The notes: generated from the letters alone by a model not told the origin. 64,000 nucleotides of DNA from Membranipora membranacea (GCA_914767715.1 OU612066.1:935001-999000); one strand, 5' to 3'. Shown: positions 1 to 12,470, numbered from the stretch's first letter. Numbers and translations are program-made.

Positions 1-1798
1 CATTTAGTTGAAGATTTGATGTGTAAATCTTCGTTGAAGTGCTAGTGTATCATGTCATGTCATACCAAGTGATGGCAACAATTATTGCGTTCATATTGAT
101 CAGTTTATGAGGAAGGAATTCGAAGTATAAGATGAATAGCAGCTTTTGTTAGCAGCAAACATTATTAGAACTATCAAACCTTTCTTTAGGGTGACACCAA
201 ATAGTTTGTGAGGGCTCATCTCATACTATCTATATTAGTATATGTTAATCCTTACACTGCCATTTGAGTCAATATGTCAGGGGAACATGACATCAGGCTT
301 CACACTCTTCCTTCGGTCGTTTAATAAAGTAGATACTAATTTGCAATGTTTTTCATACATTTGTTTTATAAGGTCTATGTTTATATACAAGATATGATGC
401 ACTGACTTTCTGTTGCAGCACCCATTGGCTTGTTGATACTTTCACTCAAGAATACATGGTATCAACTTTTAAAGCAACAGAATTAATTAAATATCATGGA
501 CATCAAGTACTTTTTTGTCATTACTCTCCGACTTGGCACGTTAATCATAAATGCTTTATAGCTTCAATGATTTGATTATATTGCAGTATGGGTATATCAG
601 ATCACCAATAACTCCTCAATACATTAGCATAAGAGTTAGCTATGGTCGCAAATTGAGTTTCAAATGAAAGTTGGCACACTTCAATTGCAGTGTGCTGTTA
701 TATCTGAAAATAGGGGTTTTAGGATAACCAATACAACTAAACTCGATACAATTGATGGAAACAGGCTCACCTCCAATCACTGTTACAAATATCTGACTTC
801 TCAAGCAAGATCCTCTCATTATAGAGCTATCAGTGGAGTGTCCTCTCTACTAGCCGCCATCCTTCTAGGGATACCCTACAAGTAATATAATCCTCATATG
901 GGAGTTGCCTCATTTTATGTGTGGCGGGGCAACTCCAAAGTGTTATATGATGCCTATTAGAATATGATTGATAGGTAATATTCAATATAACAGTGCTGCT
1001 GTTACCACCAAATTAAGAGTCAGTCCACATTGATAGATGACCAAGGGTGTATCCATTGGTTTTGAAGTGGTTGGCGGGGAAACCTGTTCTAGAGCACCTG
1101 TTATTGGCAAACAGAAATAGACTCACTGCGTATTCATAGCAACTGTGAGGAACAGAAATGTAAACGTTACCACTGAAAAAGTTCCAACATGTAATTTAAT
1201 GCGTAAGTTGTCTAGTTTATCAAGGTTGTATCCTCTTTGAACTTTCTTTGAGACAATGGAGATAACTACAACTTACTAAGGTTCTGTGTAAAATTTTGGT
1301 AGCACATTAAATAAAAAATGTAACAAATTAACCTTAACAAAATTCAAAGTGATAAACAGCTGGCTCCCCGTTCAAGGTTCAGAGAAACCCTTATGATTGT
1401 ATATAAGTCTGACCCCTCTTGGACTTCGGAGAAGTTGGCTCCTAGCTTTTCAAAGAGTGGCTCCTGTCGATATACTGCAGAAACTCCTTGGTTGTACTAA
1501 CAGTAACCTGAGTGGAGTTGAAAATAATAGTCATGCACCACAACGCAATTAGATAACCCTTTTTGGGTTATGAGCATGCGGTTGTATTATAAAAAGGGGA
1601 GGCTGCTATTTAGAAGATAAAGCTTTTGCGTACTTATACTTATACTTATACTTATATACTTGTAAGTTACGCTGTCAGATACTGTTGATATGAATAACAA
1701 TAAAGTATATGTTATTATATGAGGTTAAAATGTTTTATACTTCAAAATACCTTGCAGTCTCAATTATTTTATGGATTAATAACTTTCAACGCTAAAAT
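1..1798. other. Gene-poor stretch, nothing recognised
   Basis: AT-rich sequence with no open frame that resembles a known protein and no convincing run of splice-flanked exons. A 73-codon open frame at 664-885 matches nothing I know and is of a length expected by chance. A short (ACTTAT)n microsatellite lies at about 1631-1656. Confidence 0.5.
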
Positions 1799-1866
1799 TG
1801 ATCTTTGTATCGTGCCTGGAAGCCCAATAAGGTAGCTTAGGCAGTTTAATCAGAATCACAGGCCTT
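1799..1866 (+). repeat. Dispersed repeat, copy 1 of 2
   Basis: About 68 bp that align at close to 80% by eye with 40355-40422 in the same orientation. Shared blocks are GTGCCTGGAAGCC near the left and ATCAGAATCACAGGCCT at the right. No coding capacity is visible. The second copy lies just beyond the 5' end of an antisense LINE remnant, so this may be part of an undescribed transposable element. Confidence 0.6.
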
Positions 1867-2524
1867 GTAATTGAATGTTTGTTAGAGACTTCAATCCACT
1901 TCCCTTTTAGACCAAGAGTAGCTTTAGGTCGCTTCAAATTTTGCATAGGATTTGTGATTTAAAAACTGTTCAACCAGTAGAGTTATAGTTGGTGTTATCT
2001 TTGATTATTCAAAGGTAATACAAATCATATTATGTGTCAGGTTTGAATTCACAAGGTTGAATTTTATGATGACTCTTGAATCCTAAAGCTTGGTCTTGTT
2101 TAAAGTAACTGATTTGGAAAATCAAGCGGATTGTCAAGTGAGGTTAAATAATTCTATTTAGTTTTGTTTTCTGAAAGTATTTTTAAAAACTCCAATAATG
2201 TTAAAATGTCAAAAATATAATATGTTAAAAAAATGTAAAATTAGTAACTACCAAAGTCCTTCCGTTAGCTTTTCTTCTAACTCCGAGTAGTATAATATCC
2301 AATATAAATTCTTAAAAGTTATGAGTTAAAAGATTCCAAATTCTAATTAAATATTTTAGCTTATTATAAAATGATTCAATGATAGTTCGGAATATAATTT
2401 TGTAATTGTATTCAAAAGTTTTCTGTGTGTGTGTCTCCGTGTATGCGTGTTTTTCGTAAGTTTCTCTCGTAGTGCTTGTGACAGGTTTTACTCCTTTTCT
2501 ACCTTCTGATTGGTTTTTCAGATT

Positions 2525-2590
2525 CGGCACGTGTTGCTAACATGTCTGCATGTTGCCAACATGTCTGCAATAGCGGCACGTGTTGCTAAC
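2525..2590 (+). repeat. Short direct repeat cluster
   Basis: The 17-bp word CGGCACGTGTTGCTAAC occurs at 2525-2541 and again at 2574-2590. A second short word, AACATGTCTGCA, is also doubled between them (2539-2550 and about 2559-2570). It looks like a local duplication of unknown role. Confidence 0.6.
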
Positions 2591-2901
2591 TGCTGTTCTA
2601 TGAAGTCTGTAATTGTATCCTCATCACTTTTGTTGTCGCTGGTTAATAAGAGTGGGGGTGAGTTCTTCCTGAAGTCCAGAATGTTCTTTATTTTAGTCTC
2701 AAAATTGCACCAAATAACAGTAGTTTGAGACAACTACCCGAACTCCCTGATGACAGGCAGCAGAGAGTTTGTCCCAAACTCCCTGCAGGCAGAGATACTT
2801 TTTTTTTCAAACCAGTAGTTATACTCTCTCATACTCATAAAGCAGTTGTCCCCACTCCCTTATAACAACGAGTTGGACTAGCACAGTTGCAGCAAAGATT
2901 A

Positions 2902-3373
2902 ACCAACCTGGCACACTGATCACGTGATATACTATTGCATGTATATCTCTGATCGATAGAGAGTGAATTAATTCACTTAGCTTGAGTGCAGCTGAAATTC
3001 AGTATTTAGGAGACGTGTGGATGATTACCCAAACTTTTGGATATACACTTATCATTTTCTCATTCTTTGTTAAAATATTCTAATATTTATTTAGAAAATC
3101 TGATATCACCTTTTAACAGTTTTAGAAGAGCATTTAGCACATGTTTTTGACAAGAAAAGTGACTTCGAAACTGTGTATTGCTAGCCTAAGCTCAGAAGAG
3201 AGAACTAACAATGCAGAGCTAGGTAATTCTGTTTCGATCATGTCTGTTTGATAAAATTAAAGTTGTCCTCTCTTTCAGCCAAATGTAGGTGCTCAATATT
3301 TGCGACAGAAGCTCTATCGATCAGAGATACACATACTAATAGTGTAATCTCGAAATCAGTGTGCCAACCTGGT
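2902..3373. mobile_element. MITE-like element with ~60-bp terminal inverted repeats
   Basis: The left end at 2902-2961 reappears as its reverse complement at about 3312-3373. Both arms contain GGCACACTGAT and ATCTCTGATCGATAGAG, with several mismatches between these blocks, so overall identity is roughly 80% by eye. The 350-bp interior is AT-rich and has no meaningful open frame. This is the layout of a miniature inverted-repeat transposable element mobilised by a transposase elsewhere. I cannot define a clear target-site duplication, so the superfamily is open. Confidence 0.7.
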
Positions 3374-4310
3374 CAAACGTGCCCTTGAATTTTTGACCTA
3401 TATAGTTTTTGTCTTATTACTATGTATTGTGCCTGAGAACCTGACACAATTTGTTTAGACAAAACAGGACCCGCTACCGTCTCATCAAGTATTTAATTTA
3501 TTTTCTGACCTATTTTTGCATAGTCACCCTTGATATTGTAGTGCAGAACCTTTGCACACATGTACGGTGGCACTACCTGCATTACAAAATAAAGTACAGT
3601 TGTGAAATACCATTTACCAGTGGTTCCTACATATCGTAGCAGCGGGTGGATTGTGTATACCCACAAATAAGTGTAACAAAAGTAGAGAGCTGAGCCTAGC
3701 ATACACGCGCCCCAGCATGCAATCAGATGAATCCAACATGCATTCAGACAAGCACACTTTGCCTGCCATTGTACTCCTTTGTTCACCAAACAAAAGGCCT
3801 TTTGTTACACAACTCTCATAGGTGCATTGGGGCATGTCTCCCTGACATCGGCCCCCAGGGCCTATCCAACATACTACAGCATAGGTGTACTTTATTTTGT
3901 AATGTGCAGAGCTGCAGAATCAATAAATAAGAGACAAATTGTAGATCGATCACAGTATGACTGGGAGTGCATGGATGAATTGGATCAAGGAGTTGACTCC
4001 TTGATTGGATTCAGTGGCTTGCATGTAAACATGGATATGACTACTGTCTACTCCTTCCTTGCATGCAATTGAAAAAAAAAATATATATAGGTTGCACAGC
4101 AATGACTTGAGCAAGTGTACTTCAGTCACCAGGGGGAGAATCTCCCTCCCTTGCTTGTGCACCAATGAAGAGGGAGTTCATTGCTTGCACTGACTTGCTA
4201 ATAAGTTATCACAAGCAGTTACAGCTGTTACTCCTTGATTATGATAATGCTTGTAGGTGTACAAAATACTTGCATAAATAACCATAATAAGTAAATGACT
4301 AGATAAGATA
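3374..4310. other. Intergenic, no gene recognised
   Basis: Overlapping open frames of 60-100 codons occur on both strands between 3450 and 4170, but none resembles a known protein. Two small hairpins lie at about 4122-4140 and 4163-4183. Confidence 0.4.
4163..4183. repeat. Hairpin-forming 21-bp repeat, copy 1
   Basis: CAATGAA, a 7-nt GAGGGAG loop, then TTCATTG gives a perfect 7-bp stem. The identical 21 bp recur at 18263-18283, and a diverged relative lies near 14416-14438. The flanks of the copies differ beyond a few bases. Confidence 0.55.
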
Positions 4311-4313
4311 TAA

Positions 4314-4316
<3 letters not shown>

Positions 4317-4370
<54 letters not shown>
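4317..4370. repeat. (AT)27 microsatellite
   Basis: Uninterrupted AT dinucleotide repeat of 54 bp. Confidence 0.95.
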
Positions 4371-4373
<3 letters not shown>

Positions 4374-4451
4374 TAGGCAGGGCTGGACTGATATTTGTAT
4401 GTTTCGTATGTTGATCTCCTGTGAGCAGAGGATCTGTGGTCTCATATGTAC

Positions 4452-4843
4452 TCAATCTGTGCGTCTTGTGCGTTTCCATGAATACATCGTAACACTAATG
4501 CAGGTGCAGAGTGCTTGCCTTGTGCTGGAAGAAAAGACATTATAGTAGGTTTTGGTCAGGACGCCAGCTGTAGCAGCTCTGAAGGCGTCCACTGTGACCA
4601 CAGCCGTCACGCTTGGAGGCAGGAGGTCCCACAGGACGATTGTGTCAGGGATGTACGATTTATGGAAAGCCACTGTCTTACAATGGAACTGAGTGTACTT
4701 ACCAGGGTGGACAGCTGACTGTGACGAAGAGCTATCTGTACATCAATGAGATTGTTGATCATCTTGTAGAGTAGAATCACTCTGTTGATTTTGCCTGCAC
4801 ACTTTCCCATCCAAGCTGAGTTTTCATCGCTGAAACACTGCAT
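4452..4843 (-). mobile_element. LINE reverse-transcriptase C-terminal fragment (dead)
   Basis: Read on the minus strand, 4843-4607 encodes a stretch with RVILLYKMINNLIDVQ, and 4673-4452 in another frame encodes FHKSYIPDTIVLWDLLPP followed by TVDAFRAATAGVL. This is the familiar C-terminal tail after the reverse-transcriptase domain of jockey/CR1/I-type non-LTR elements (family knowledge: an R-x-LYK block, then F-x-P-x-T-I-x-x-W-x-x-LP, then an L-x-x-F-K/R block). The halves are in different frames, so there is at least one frameshift, and no catalytic domain remains. It is a short 5'-truncated relic upstream of the FAAH gene. Confidence 0.6.
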
Positions 4844-5309
4844 TGTGTATTTATATCATTCATTCTAATTACATATTATATATGATGATTGTGGGTGGTC
4901 TGTGTGCTTGTGACTGTGAGTGAGGATTCAGGATACAACTGATGATCCCCCTCTTAGTCCAGAACATTGGTACACACTGGACTGCATGGGACCCTGGCCG
5001 GGACATACATGCCTTTAGGGTCTACTTTGTCAATGTCAAGGATCAACCACACACTGGTGTTTTTGGGGTGGTTGATACTGGACATTGCCAAAGTAAAGGC
5101 ATATAAGTCCCAGGGGTTTGACTGATCCCCCCTGGTTCCCTGTTTGTTTTCCCTTTTAGGCATACATTCACTAATGTCAAACTCACACTGCAGTCCTAAC
5201 CTGTTACTTCAGCTACTGAGTGGTAGCAGCAGGAAAATGCATATCCATATTTAGTATTATATTCAATCATCTGAATGTTTTAGTGTAGACTGATCACATA
5301 CATTGGGAT

Positions 5310-8300
5310 ATGGCGGCTCAGTTTGCAAAGTTGGTGGACTTCACCAGTGATAGGCTGAACGTCGATGCCAGGATAGTTAAGTATGGACTGATGTTCTCAT
5401 CTGCTCTGCCTGTTGCTGTGAGCATGTACGGATGTCTCTCTGACCAGATGCATCGTAGGCAACTGAACAAGAGGCGGTCTGAGTTTCAGACAGAAGTAAG
5501 GTCAAAAGTCGAGCAGCTCAAGAAAGATGTTGAACAGAAGGTAGGCCTATACTTCTAGGTGTTTTCCATAAATAACCAGTTATATGATACTCCATCTGAG
5601 CATGATTAGCCTGCTGACAAGACTTAATGAACATTAGGATTACCAAAAGTTAGTAGTCTAAGCAATATCCCTCATCGTTGATATGCATCCGATTTACAGA
5701 TAACTCAAGAGAAGGCTCTGCAGATTACCTCTCTGTCATTTGATGATCTGAGTGCTCAGTTACAGAGTGGTCAGCTCACATGCCTGACTGTTCTCAATGC
5801 CTACCAGAGGATCGCAATCATCAACAACGACAAACTCAACTTTATCACCGAGCCTGTCGAAGATGCTGAGGTACCAAAATTGACAATTTCGATTTTCTAA
5901 CATAAAACTGCTATAACCTTCCTATCAGGTGCCGCAATAATATGGGCATAATATTTTATTACAGCTGTTACATACTTGGCTAAGTCTACAAGCATATTAA
6001 TTCATATCTGAATGTCAGAGCCGTGTTTTTATCAGGAGAGAGCTAAAGAGCTTGATAAGCTGACTCCAGATGAGAGGAAGAAGATGTTACTATTTGGTGT
6101 TCCCATGTCTGTGAAAGAGAACTATAACTTGGCTAACTATGTGAGCTCCTATGGCTGCGCTGAATTTCTCAATGAGAAAAAGTCTAAAACTGCTGCAAAT
6201 ATTCAGGTAATTGAGTTCAGAGACAGAAGATTGTGAACTGGTCCTTCCTCTAGTTGTTATATAGGACGGTTGTTCTCTACGGCCTCATATTATTTTTTTT
6301 GAAAACTTTATTGAATCTTTTGAATTTATTGAATCCTGGATACCATCTACACTACAGTGACTGACTTCATATCTTTTATATTCGCTACATAGGAAACCTG
6401 CTTATTCTGCATAAGTTTTTCATTATCAGTATATTTCAATGTTATCAGTTATATGTTTCAAGCGTTCAAGTGAGCAGTGTTACTAAGACTAAATAGTTGG
6501 CTTCATAATTGCAGGCATTGGTGGCACATGGAGCTGTACCATTTATCAGAACTAACATTCCTCAGACGATGATGTCACTGGGTTCACACAATCCTGTCTA
6601 TGGTCTGACCAGGAATCCCTTAGACTCAACCAGATCACCAGGAGGATCGTCAGCCGGAGAGGGATCAGCAATCGGATCTGGAGCCTCAATGTTTGGAATG
6701 GGCTCTGATATTGGTAAATATGTGACTTTAATTTGGTTGATTTACACTCGTTGTGAAGCCTCTCATCATCGTGATATAAATTTAATGTTGCCAGTTTACT
6801 GATTTCTGACGCCAGCACTATACAGTTAACCCTGTATTTTGTTTTATGAATATCATGTTTGTGTTATGCCCAAGGAGATTTGGTTGTCTCGTTATAAACT
6901 CCACACATAGCAACCCATTTTATAGTCAGGCAGCAAGTATGAAATTCAAAGCTCGGGTAGGTAATCGCCCTACTGTGATGGGCGAGTAGGGTACCGAGTG
7001 TACTGTACAAGACCAGTAAACTGTCATTTTCATATGTGTTCAATTACTGTAAATGCTAGATCTGCTATTGTTGTACAATATTTTTACACTGAAAAAAATC
7101 GCAGCACTTCTGGATAAAAATGATATATACTGTCCCCCCCTCCCCGGTTCATCTATGATGTATACATTATTCATACAACTTCTGACACTTGCAAGTTTTA
7201 CCTAGAAATGTTATCAATTTTTTTCAGCGCACAATTATTGAAAACTGCAGGACTAGCTGCCAGACTATATGTAGCTTTGTTTTTTCGGTGGTCTTTTGAG
7301 TACTTATAATGATATTTTCATCGTCATTAGACATTGTGTACAATAACAGAAAGCTTCATTTCTCAGCATTTGTAGAACGATGTCGTATATGCTCAGGAGA
7401 GGGCAATAAAGAAATAAAGAGAAACATGATTTTTACCCAGAACCTTAGCAAAAAAATTCTTGCATAGACATGTCATAGTTGCCTGCTTCTAATGTTTAAC
7501 TTGGCTATCCACTGCTGTTTGAAGGTGGAAGTGTTCGTGTGCCCGCTGCCTGGTGTGGTATATATTCTCTCAAACCAACCACAGGTAGATTCTCCTGTGT
7601 CGGTATGTCTAAAGCTATCCATGGACAAATGGCAGGTAAGGATATCTATTCAATAGAATAATCAAAGATATAATATGTACATGCATCCAAAATAGACCAT
7701 ACACATGATCTACTGGTGTGAGTTGATATGTTGTCGTGAAAAAGACTATATCTAATTTATTGCTTCCATAAATCATTGTTAGATTGACAGAGGCTGAAAT
7801 TTACATACCAGGTAAACAGATACCCACACACTAGGATACCTGGTAGGATAACATTGATTGACAGTTACATACGAAGATTATTTTATATTGACAGTTCGAG
7901 GCACTTCTGGAGTTATGTCCAGGGATATGGGATCTTTACTAGCTAGCAGTAAAGCTCTTATGTCTGATGAACAGTTTCAGGTAGATGGAGGTATACCTCC
8001 AATGCCATTTAATCAAAAGGTATGTTATGGTTCTTCAGCTAAGCATTAATAACATATCAAACATGTTACATCAAATAATTATAAATAAATGGTACTGATA
8101 TGAGTAACATCACCTTCTAACTAGTCTGACAATCATAATCTCAAAATGAGTTAATCTGAGAGTTATGTCCCCTGGTTGGCCTTTTCTCACTAGAATACAA
8201 ATAATACAAAATGTTGATAAAGTCATTACCAAGATGCCTGTATTCTTATCTGGGCTCTTACCACTCTTACTCTTACCATTGATCTGTTGTTACACAAGTC

Positions 8301-11300
8301 AACACACCACAATACCAGTACTAGAGAAATAACCAACGCCTCCACATAATCTGACTATCTGTGCTCTACATAGAAATCAGGTCAAACCTCAACACTTTTC
8401 TGCATCATATGATTTCTTATGACTAACTTCAGCTCATGGTTAACATGTTGTTGTTCTTTAGGAGTACGACTCAAAGGACCCTCTGACTATCGGCTTCTGT
8501 TTGGACTTACTGCCTATCAATACTACAGAGTCTACTAAACAGGCTATAGTTAAGATCATGACTGAACTAGAGTCTCAAGGTCATAAGGTTAGTATTATCT
8601 CGCAATAGTGAATAACAAATAGCAATGCCTTTATCTTCTTAACCTGTGTTACAAGCATCATTGATATAGGATATTTGTTGATGAGGTTATTGTCAAGCAA
8701 ATAAGAAATTATTAACTTGTGTTTTTGATCAAGGGTTGTGTCCTCTTTTCCCGAGGACACATAACTCTTGTCTAATGCTTAATAAATGTGTGCTGGGAAC
8801 TTGTTGTTTCATTCAAATTTTTGTTTCTTCTGTAACAGATAGTTAAATATGACATACCTCAGACGGGTCTTAGCCCTGATAGGCTCACACTGATCTCATA
8901 CTTTGGTGATAGAGGCGCTCAGTTATTAAGAACTCTGTAAGTTTATACTTTCCCATAGCTTTTGGACTGAGTAGCAAAACATTTATTTGCAAACCGAGTG
9001 CCTGATAAATCAATTATAATGATTGTATGTACATATGTTGTCTTGTGGCCATCGTATGACTATTACACATCTCTTTGCTATTCTGAATACAAAGAGAAAC
9101 ATTTGCAGAAATTTATATACGTGTGGAGTCTGGTGTTAGTGTCTGAACTTGATACCATGTCGAGATATTCATAATATGATACAAAGTCTGTGTTGATATT
9201 TGAAGGCGTTGTGACGAGGTATCTCATGTCATTAAGCCGATGTATGACACTCTAAGACTCCCTCTCTGGCTGAAGTCAGTTATGTGTGCTGTACTGGGAG
9301 TAGTGGTAAGTAATTAGGTTTACTTACAGCAGTATGGCTATGATACTTACTCTTACTCCAGATAAGACCAGAATGGTCTCTCTTGATGATGAGTGTATGT
9401 GGCAGATATAATAATTTACACTCTCCGTACTTCTAGTCATGCTGGATCTCTTTTTTTGCTGAGATTACATAGAGTGAAAGTAAACCTACTATGATCTATG
9501 CCATGTGTGAGGTCACGTCTCAGCATCCTCTGTCTCCATGGCACCAGAGTCAGGCCTCCCAAGGGAAGATAAGTTGATTTTTTTCTAAAAAATTAGAGTT
9601 TAATTGACAATTACGGCTAAATAATTGATAGTTCTCATAGTATTTAGCGATATTAAAACCTGCTTGTTATATGTATGATTTTAGAACCCTAAGGCGTGGG
9701 TATACAGATTCCTGTATTCTCTCGCTGGAGTTCAGAATATGGATCAGTGGTTCTTACATCAGGATAGCATCGCGGTGAGTGAGATAAGTCATGAAATATT
9801 CAATCCAAACTGTCAAGGCTATGACGCTTATCCAATACTCTACCTATCATATTTCAAGCATCTTTTTGTTTGTGGCACTTGACAATATTGATAGACTGTT
9901 GGTACCTAGGGTTATACATGTCCTGCCTCATCACTATGCGGCAGTTGTTCTCATATTATTGTAAACTAAGTGATGAGTTGTGGTAGACCAGGTCTCAAGT
10001 GTCTTACCCTCCTTCATAGCAGAGTTTTATTTTAGACAGAGATAGTATATTATCACGGTAAGCACAAAGCTCACGGTTTGATCTACTTGATTTATGTGAA
10101 ATGCTTACTATACAATGTTACTGATTTTGTTTAAGTTAACTTCGAGTTTTGCTTAGATTCATGATTTATCTGATGATGCTAACACTGATTTAATTCGAAT
10201 CAACTTCTCACTAAGCTGCCACTTTTCTTTTGCCCAAATATTCTGCCTTACCCTGTTTGGTCACTCGACAGGATTTTTTATCTGAGGTTATTGTCATACT
10301 TGTCAGTCCGCCGCCGGTTTGGTATATATTGCTGCCTTCTGGTATATTACGGGTGGGTGGAGGAGATTCTTATCTGACTACTGACTCTGACTACTATTCA
10401 GTTTTTGAGCGCTGTAAGGTGGGAATGACTGTGTAAATTAATATGAGGAATCACACATACAGCGCAGGTGATCTATTTATTTTTGTATCCCATGATATCT
10501 GACATGAGTATGATCACACATACAGCTGATATCTGACATGAGTATGATCACATATTTGATAGATATACAGACAGGCGTGGTTAGATGATTGGAAGGCTAA
10601 AGGTATAGATGTGGTAGTATCTCCCTCAGTTCCTGTTCCTGCTGAAATACTGAGCGGCAAGAAACCAACATCAGGTTTGTTGGCGTCTCAAATATTCCTT
10701 ACGCTACACAGGCTCTAACTTAACTTGTTTATGTTCAACAGCAATGAATTATGAGGTTGGGCATCAATAGAGTGGTCAAATAGTCCCCTGTTGAGTTCTA
10801 TTGATGAGGATTTTTCCTGTTCTGTTGTAACCTGCTCCTGTAACTCCATGAGATCATTTATCGATCTGTTAATCACACTATGACTGTTTAGTTTCTTCAC
10901 ATAATTCTCAGTATCAGGCTAATTACTTTGAGTACACAATTCCAGATCTAATCAGCTGTGGTCCAGATTTCACTCCATACATCAGTGCTGACTTGATTGC
11001 TGTCTCCCGGACCTTGATTTTCTTGATGGGAACTTTCCTGTCACAAAGTACTCCAGTCAACTCTTTCAATCTATTCCAAGCCTGTCACAAATAGACAAGA
11101 AAATATTTAGGTCAGAATTAGAGCAGTGTTGTAAATAAGCTGTGCATAACGAATAGTTTAGTCAGCAGCCAACACTTTCTCAGTCCTTTCTAATAGACAG
11201 TTTTCTGAGCTCTTATTTATGCCTCAATTTGGAGTTGTCCTCTTTCCAGTTTGGTACTTTTAACCCACGCCGCATAGGAAAAACCTGCTGAAAGAGGGTT

Positions 11301-12470
11301 ATCTTGTAAACCGCTTATGTTAGGATGAAAATGGGTTTTGATTCAGAGTCTGCATCCTTGAAAACCCTGGGAGACAGGGTTTCCAAATCATTGGAGGCTT
11401 GAATGTTGATAAATCTTAATTTTAGTGACGAAACTCATGAAAATTTCTGCCAAATTGTCCGCAAAACAGGCAGAAAATGCTATAATTGTCTATCCAAATA
11501 CTAAAATTATTTCCCAATCTATGTCCATATGGGTTTTCAATGCTGCAGATGCTGAATCAAAAATAATTTTTATCCTATTATATGCGGTTATCAAGATAAC
11601 CCTCTTTTCAGCAGGTTTTTCCTATGCGGCGTGGGTTAAAAGTACCAAACTGGAGAGAGGAAAACTTTGAATTGAGGTCTAAATCAGAGCTATGAAAAAC
11701 GTCTATACTGCGGTTTTTAGTGTTGAGCAACTCAAAATGTTCTCTCCATCTAATCCTGATAGCACTGTCTTCACACAAGATGTCCCCTCACTATACCTCA
11801 CAAAGATGATCCTGTCTATACTATAGGATCTTTTTTTTGGCAATCTTGTAGAGGTAGTTACGGCTTTATATCATGATTTAAAACATTTAATTAGTCACTG
11901 TAATAAAAATATTTTAGCATGGTGACAGAATGGCCCGTTCGGTAATTGTATTTGTCATGTTTTTTTGCAATGCAGGTTGTGGCAGTTATGTTTATCTGTA
12001 TAACCTGGTGAATTTCCCTGCTGGTTGTGTACCATTTGGGGAGATAACTGCTGAAGAAGAAGAAAATGATCTCCTCTGTTACCCTGAGGACAGCCTTATT
12101 CACAGGAATATGAAGCTGGTAGGTACTGCCTCTGTGTCATTGTTTTATTTTCTGTGATGATTGATACTGAAAAATCAGAGCCAGATAAACTATTTTAACA
12201 CAGTCCATCACAATTAGTATATCCGTATACCCATAACTCGTCAACAGTCGCCACTGGATTTTAAATAAATGATCAGTTTGAAATTATGCTGAACAACTCC
12301 ATCATGTATGTAATACCTCACAGATAATCATGAATGTGTGATAATTTCATTTTAAGATGGTAGCAGGAAGTGCTGGAATGGTGAAGTCTGTACAATGCGC
12401 TGCTCTACCATTCAGAGAAGAGAAATGTCTCCGTGTGATGTCACTCATCTCTAAAATGTCTACTGACTAA
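5310..12470 (+). CDS. FAAH: Fatty-acid amide hydrolase (FAAH), 15 exons, complete
   Basis: Serine hydrolase of the amidase-signature family that cleaves fatty-acid amides (in animals anandamide and oleamide) at internal membranes. Exons read from frame and splice sites: 5310-5540, 5700-5870, 6036-6206, 6515-6713, 7525-7635, 7895-8019, 8462-8587, 8839-8936, 9206-9305, 9685-9774, 10036-10057, 10402-10418, 10575-10674, 11976-12118, 12357-12470. Together they give 1818 nt, i.e. 605 residues plus TAA, close to the ~580 of mammalian FAAH. Residues ~25-43 are hydrophobic (membrane anchor) and are followed by a charged helix. The Ser-cisSer-Lys triad is intact: Lys161 in VPMSVKENYN, Ser236 in SPGGSSAGEG, and nucleophile Ser260 in DIGGSVRVP. 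The spacings (99 and 24 residues) equal those of the mammalian enzyme. The C-terminal core has LYNLVNFPAGCVPFGEIT. I chose the first ATG after a purine-rich context because it gives the membrane helix. Exons 11 and 12 are 22 and 17 nt. No frame damage is seen. Intron 13 holds two transposon relics. Confidence 0.95.
10493..10560 (+). repeat. 34-bp tandem duplication in FAAH intron 12
   Basis: The word TGATATCTGACATGAGTATG with its following ATCACACATACAGC is repeated head to tail just upstream of the exon 13 acceptor. The second copy is slightly truncated. Confidence 0.7.
10923..11085 (-). mobile_element. RTE-type LINE reverse-transcriptase fragment in FAAH intron 13
   Basis: The minus strand encodes AWNRLKELTGVLCDRKVP and then RETAIKSALMYG before a stop. 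RTE-clade elements carry this W-x-K...TGVLCDR-x-P...V-x-R-x-x-LLYG block near the C-terminus of their polyprotein (family knowledge). Only about 54 codons remain, antisense to the host gene, with a stop directly upstream. It is non-functional. Confidence 0.65.
11196..11703. mobile_element. Fold-back MITE with ~190-bp inverted arms, TA flanks
   Basis: The left arm from 11196 matches the reverse complement of the right arm ending at 11703 over about 190 bp, with high identity. The best block is TACTTTTAACCCACGCCGCA and the bases after it (left from about 11257; right, inverted, at about 11565-11645). The two arms nearly meet at a central hairpin near 11447-11480, so the unit is almost a full palindrome. 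A TA dinucleotide abuts both ends (11194-11195 and 11704-11705), consistent with a Tc1/mariner-type target duplication. The 81-codon open frame inside is an artefact of the arms. Confidence 0.8.

Noticed and set aside
4954-5163. Minus-strand 69-codon open frame just upstream of FAAH
   Set aside because: No similarity and no supporting signals; probably chance.
10575-10580. Direct splice of FAAH exon 10 to exon 13
   Set aside because: It is in frame but leaves a 13-residue gap against known FAAH proteins. Two well-bounded microexons fill the gap exactly in phase.
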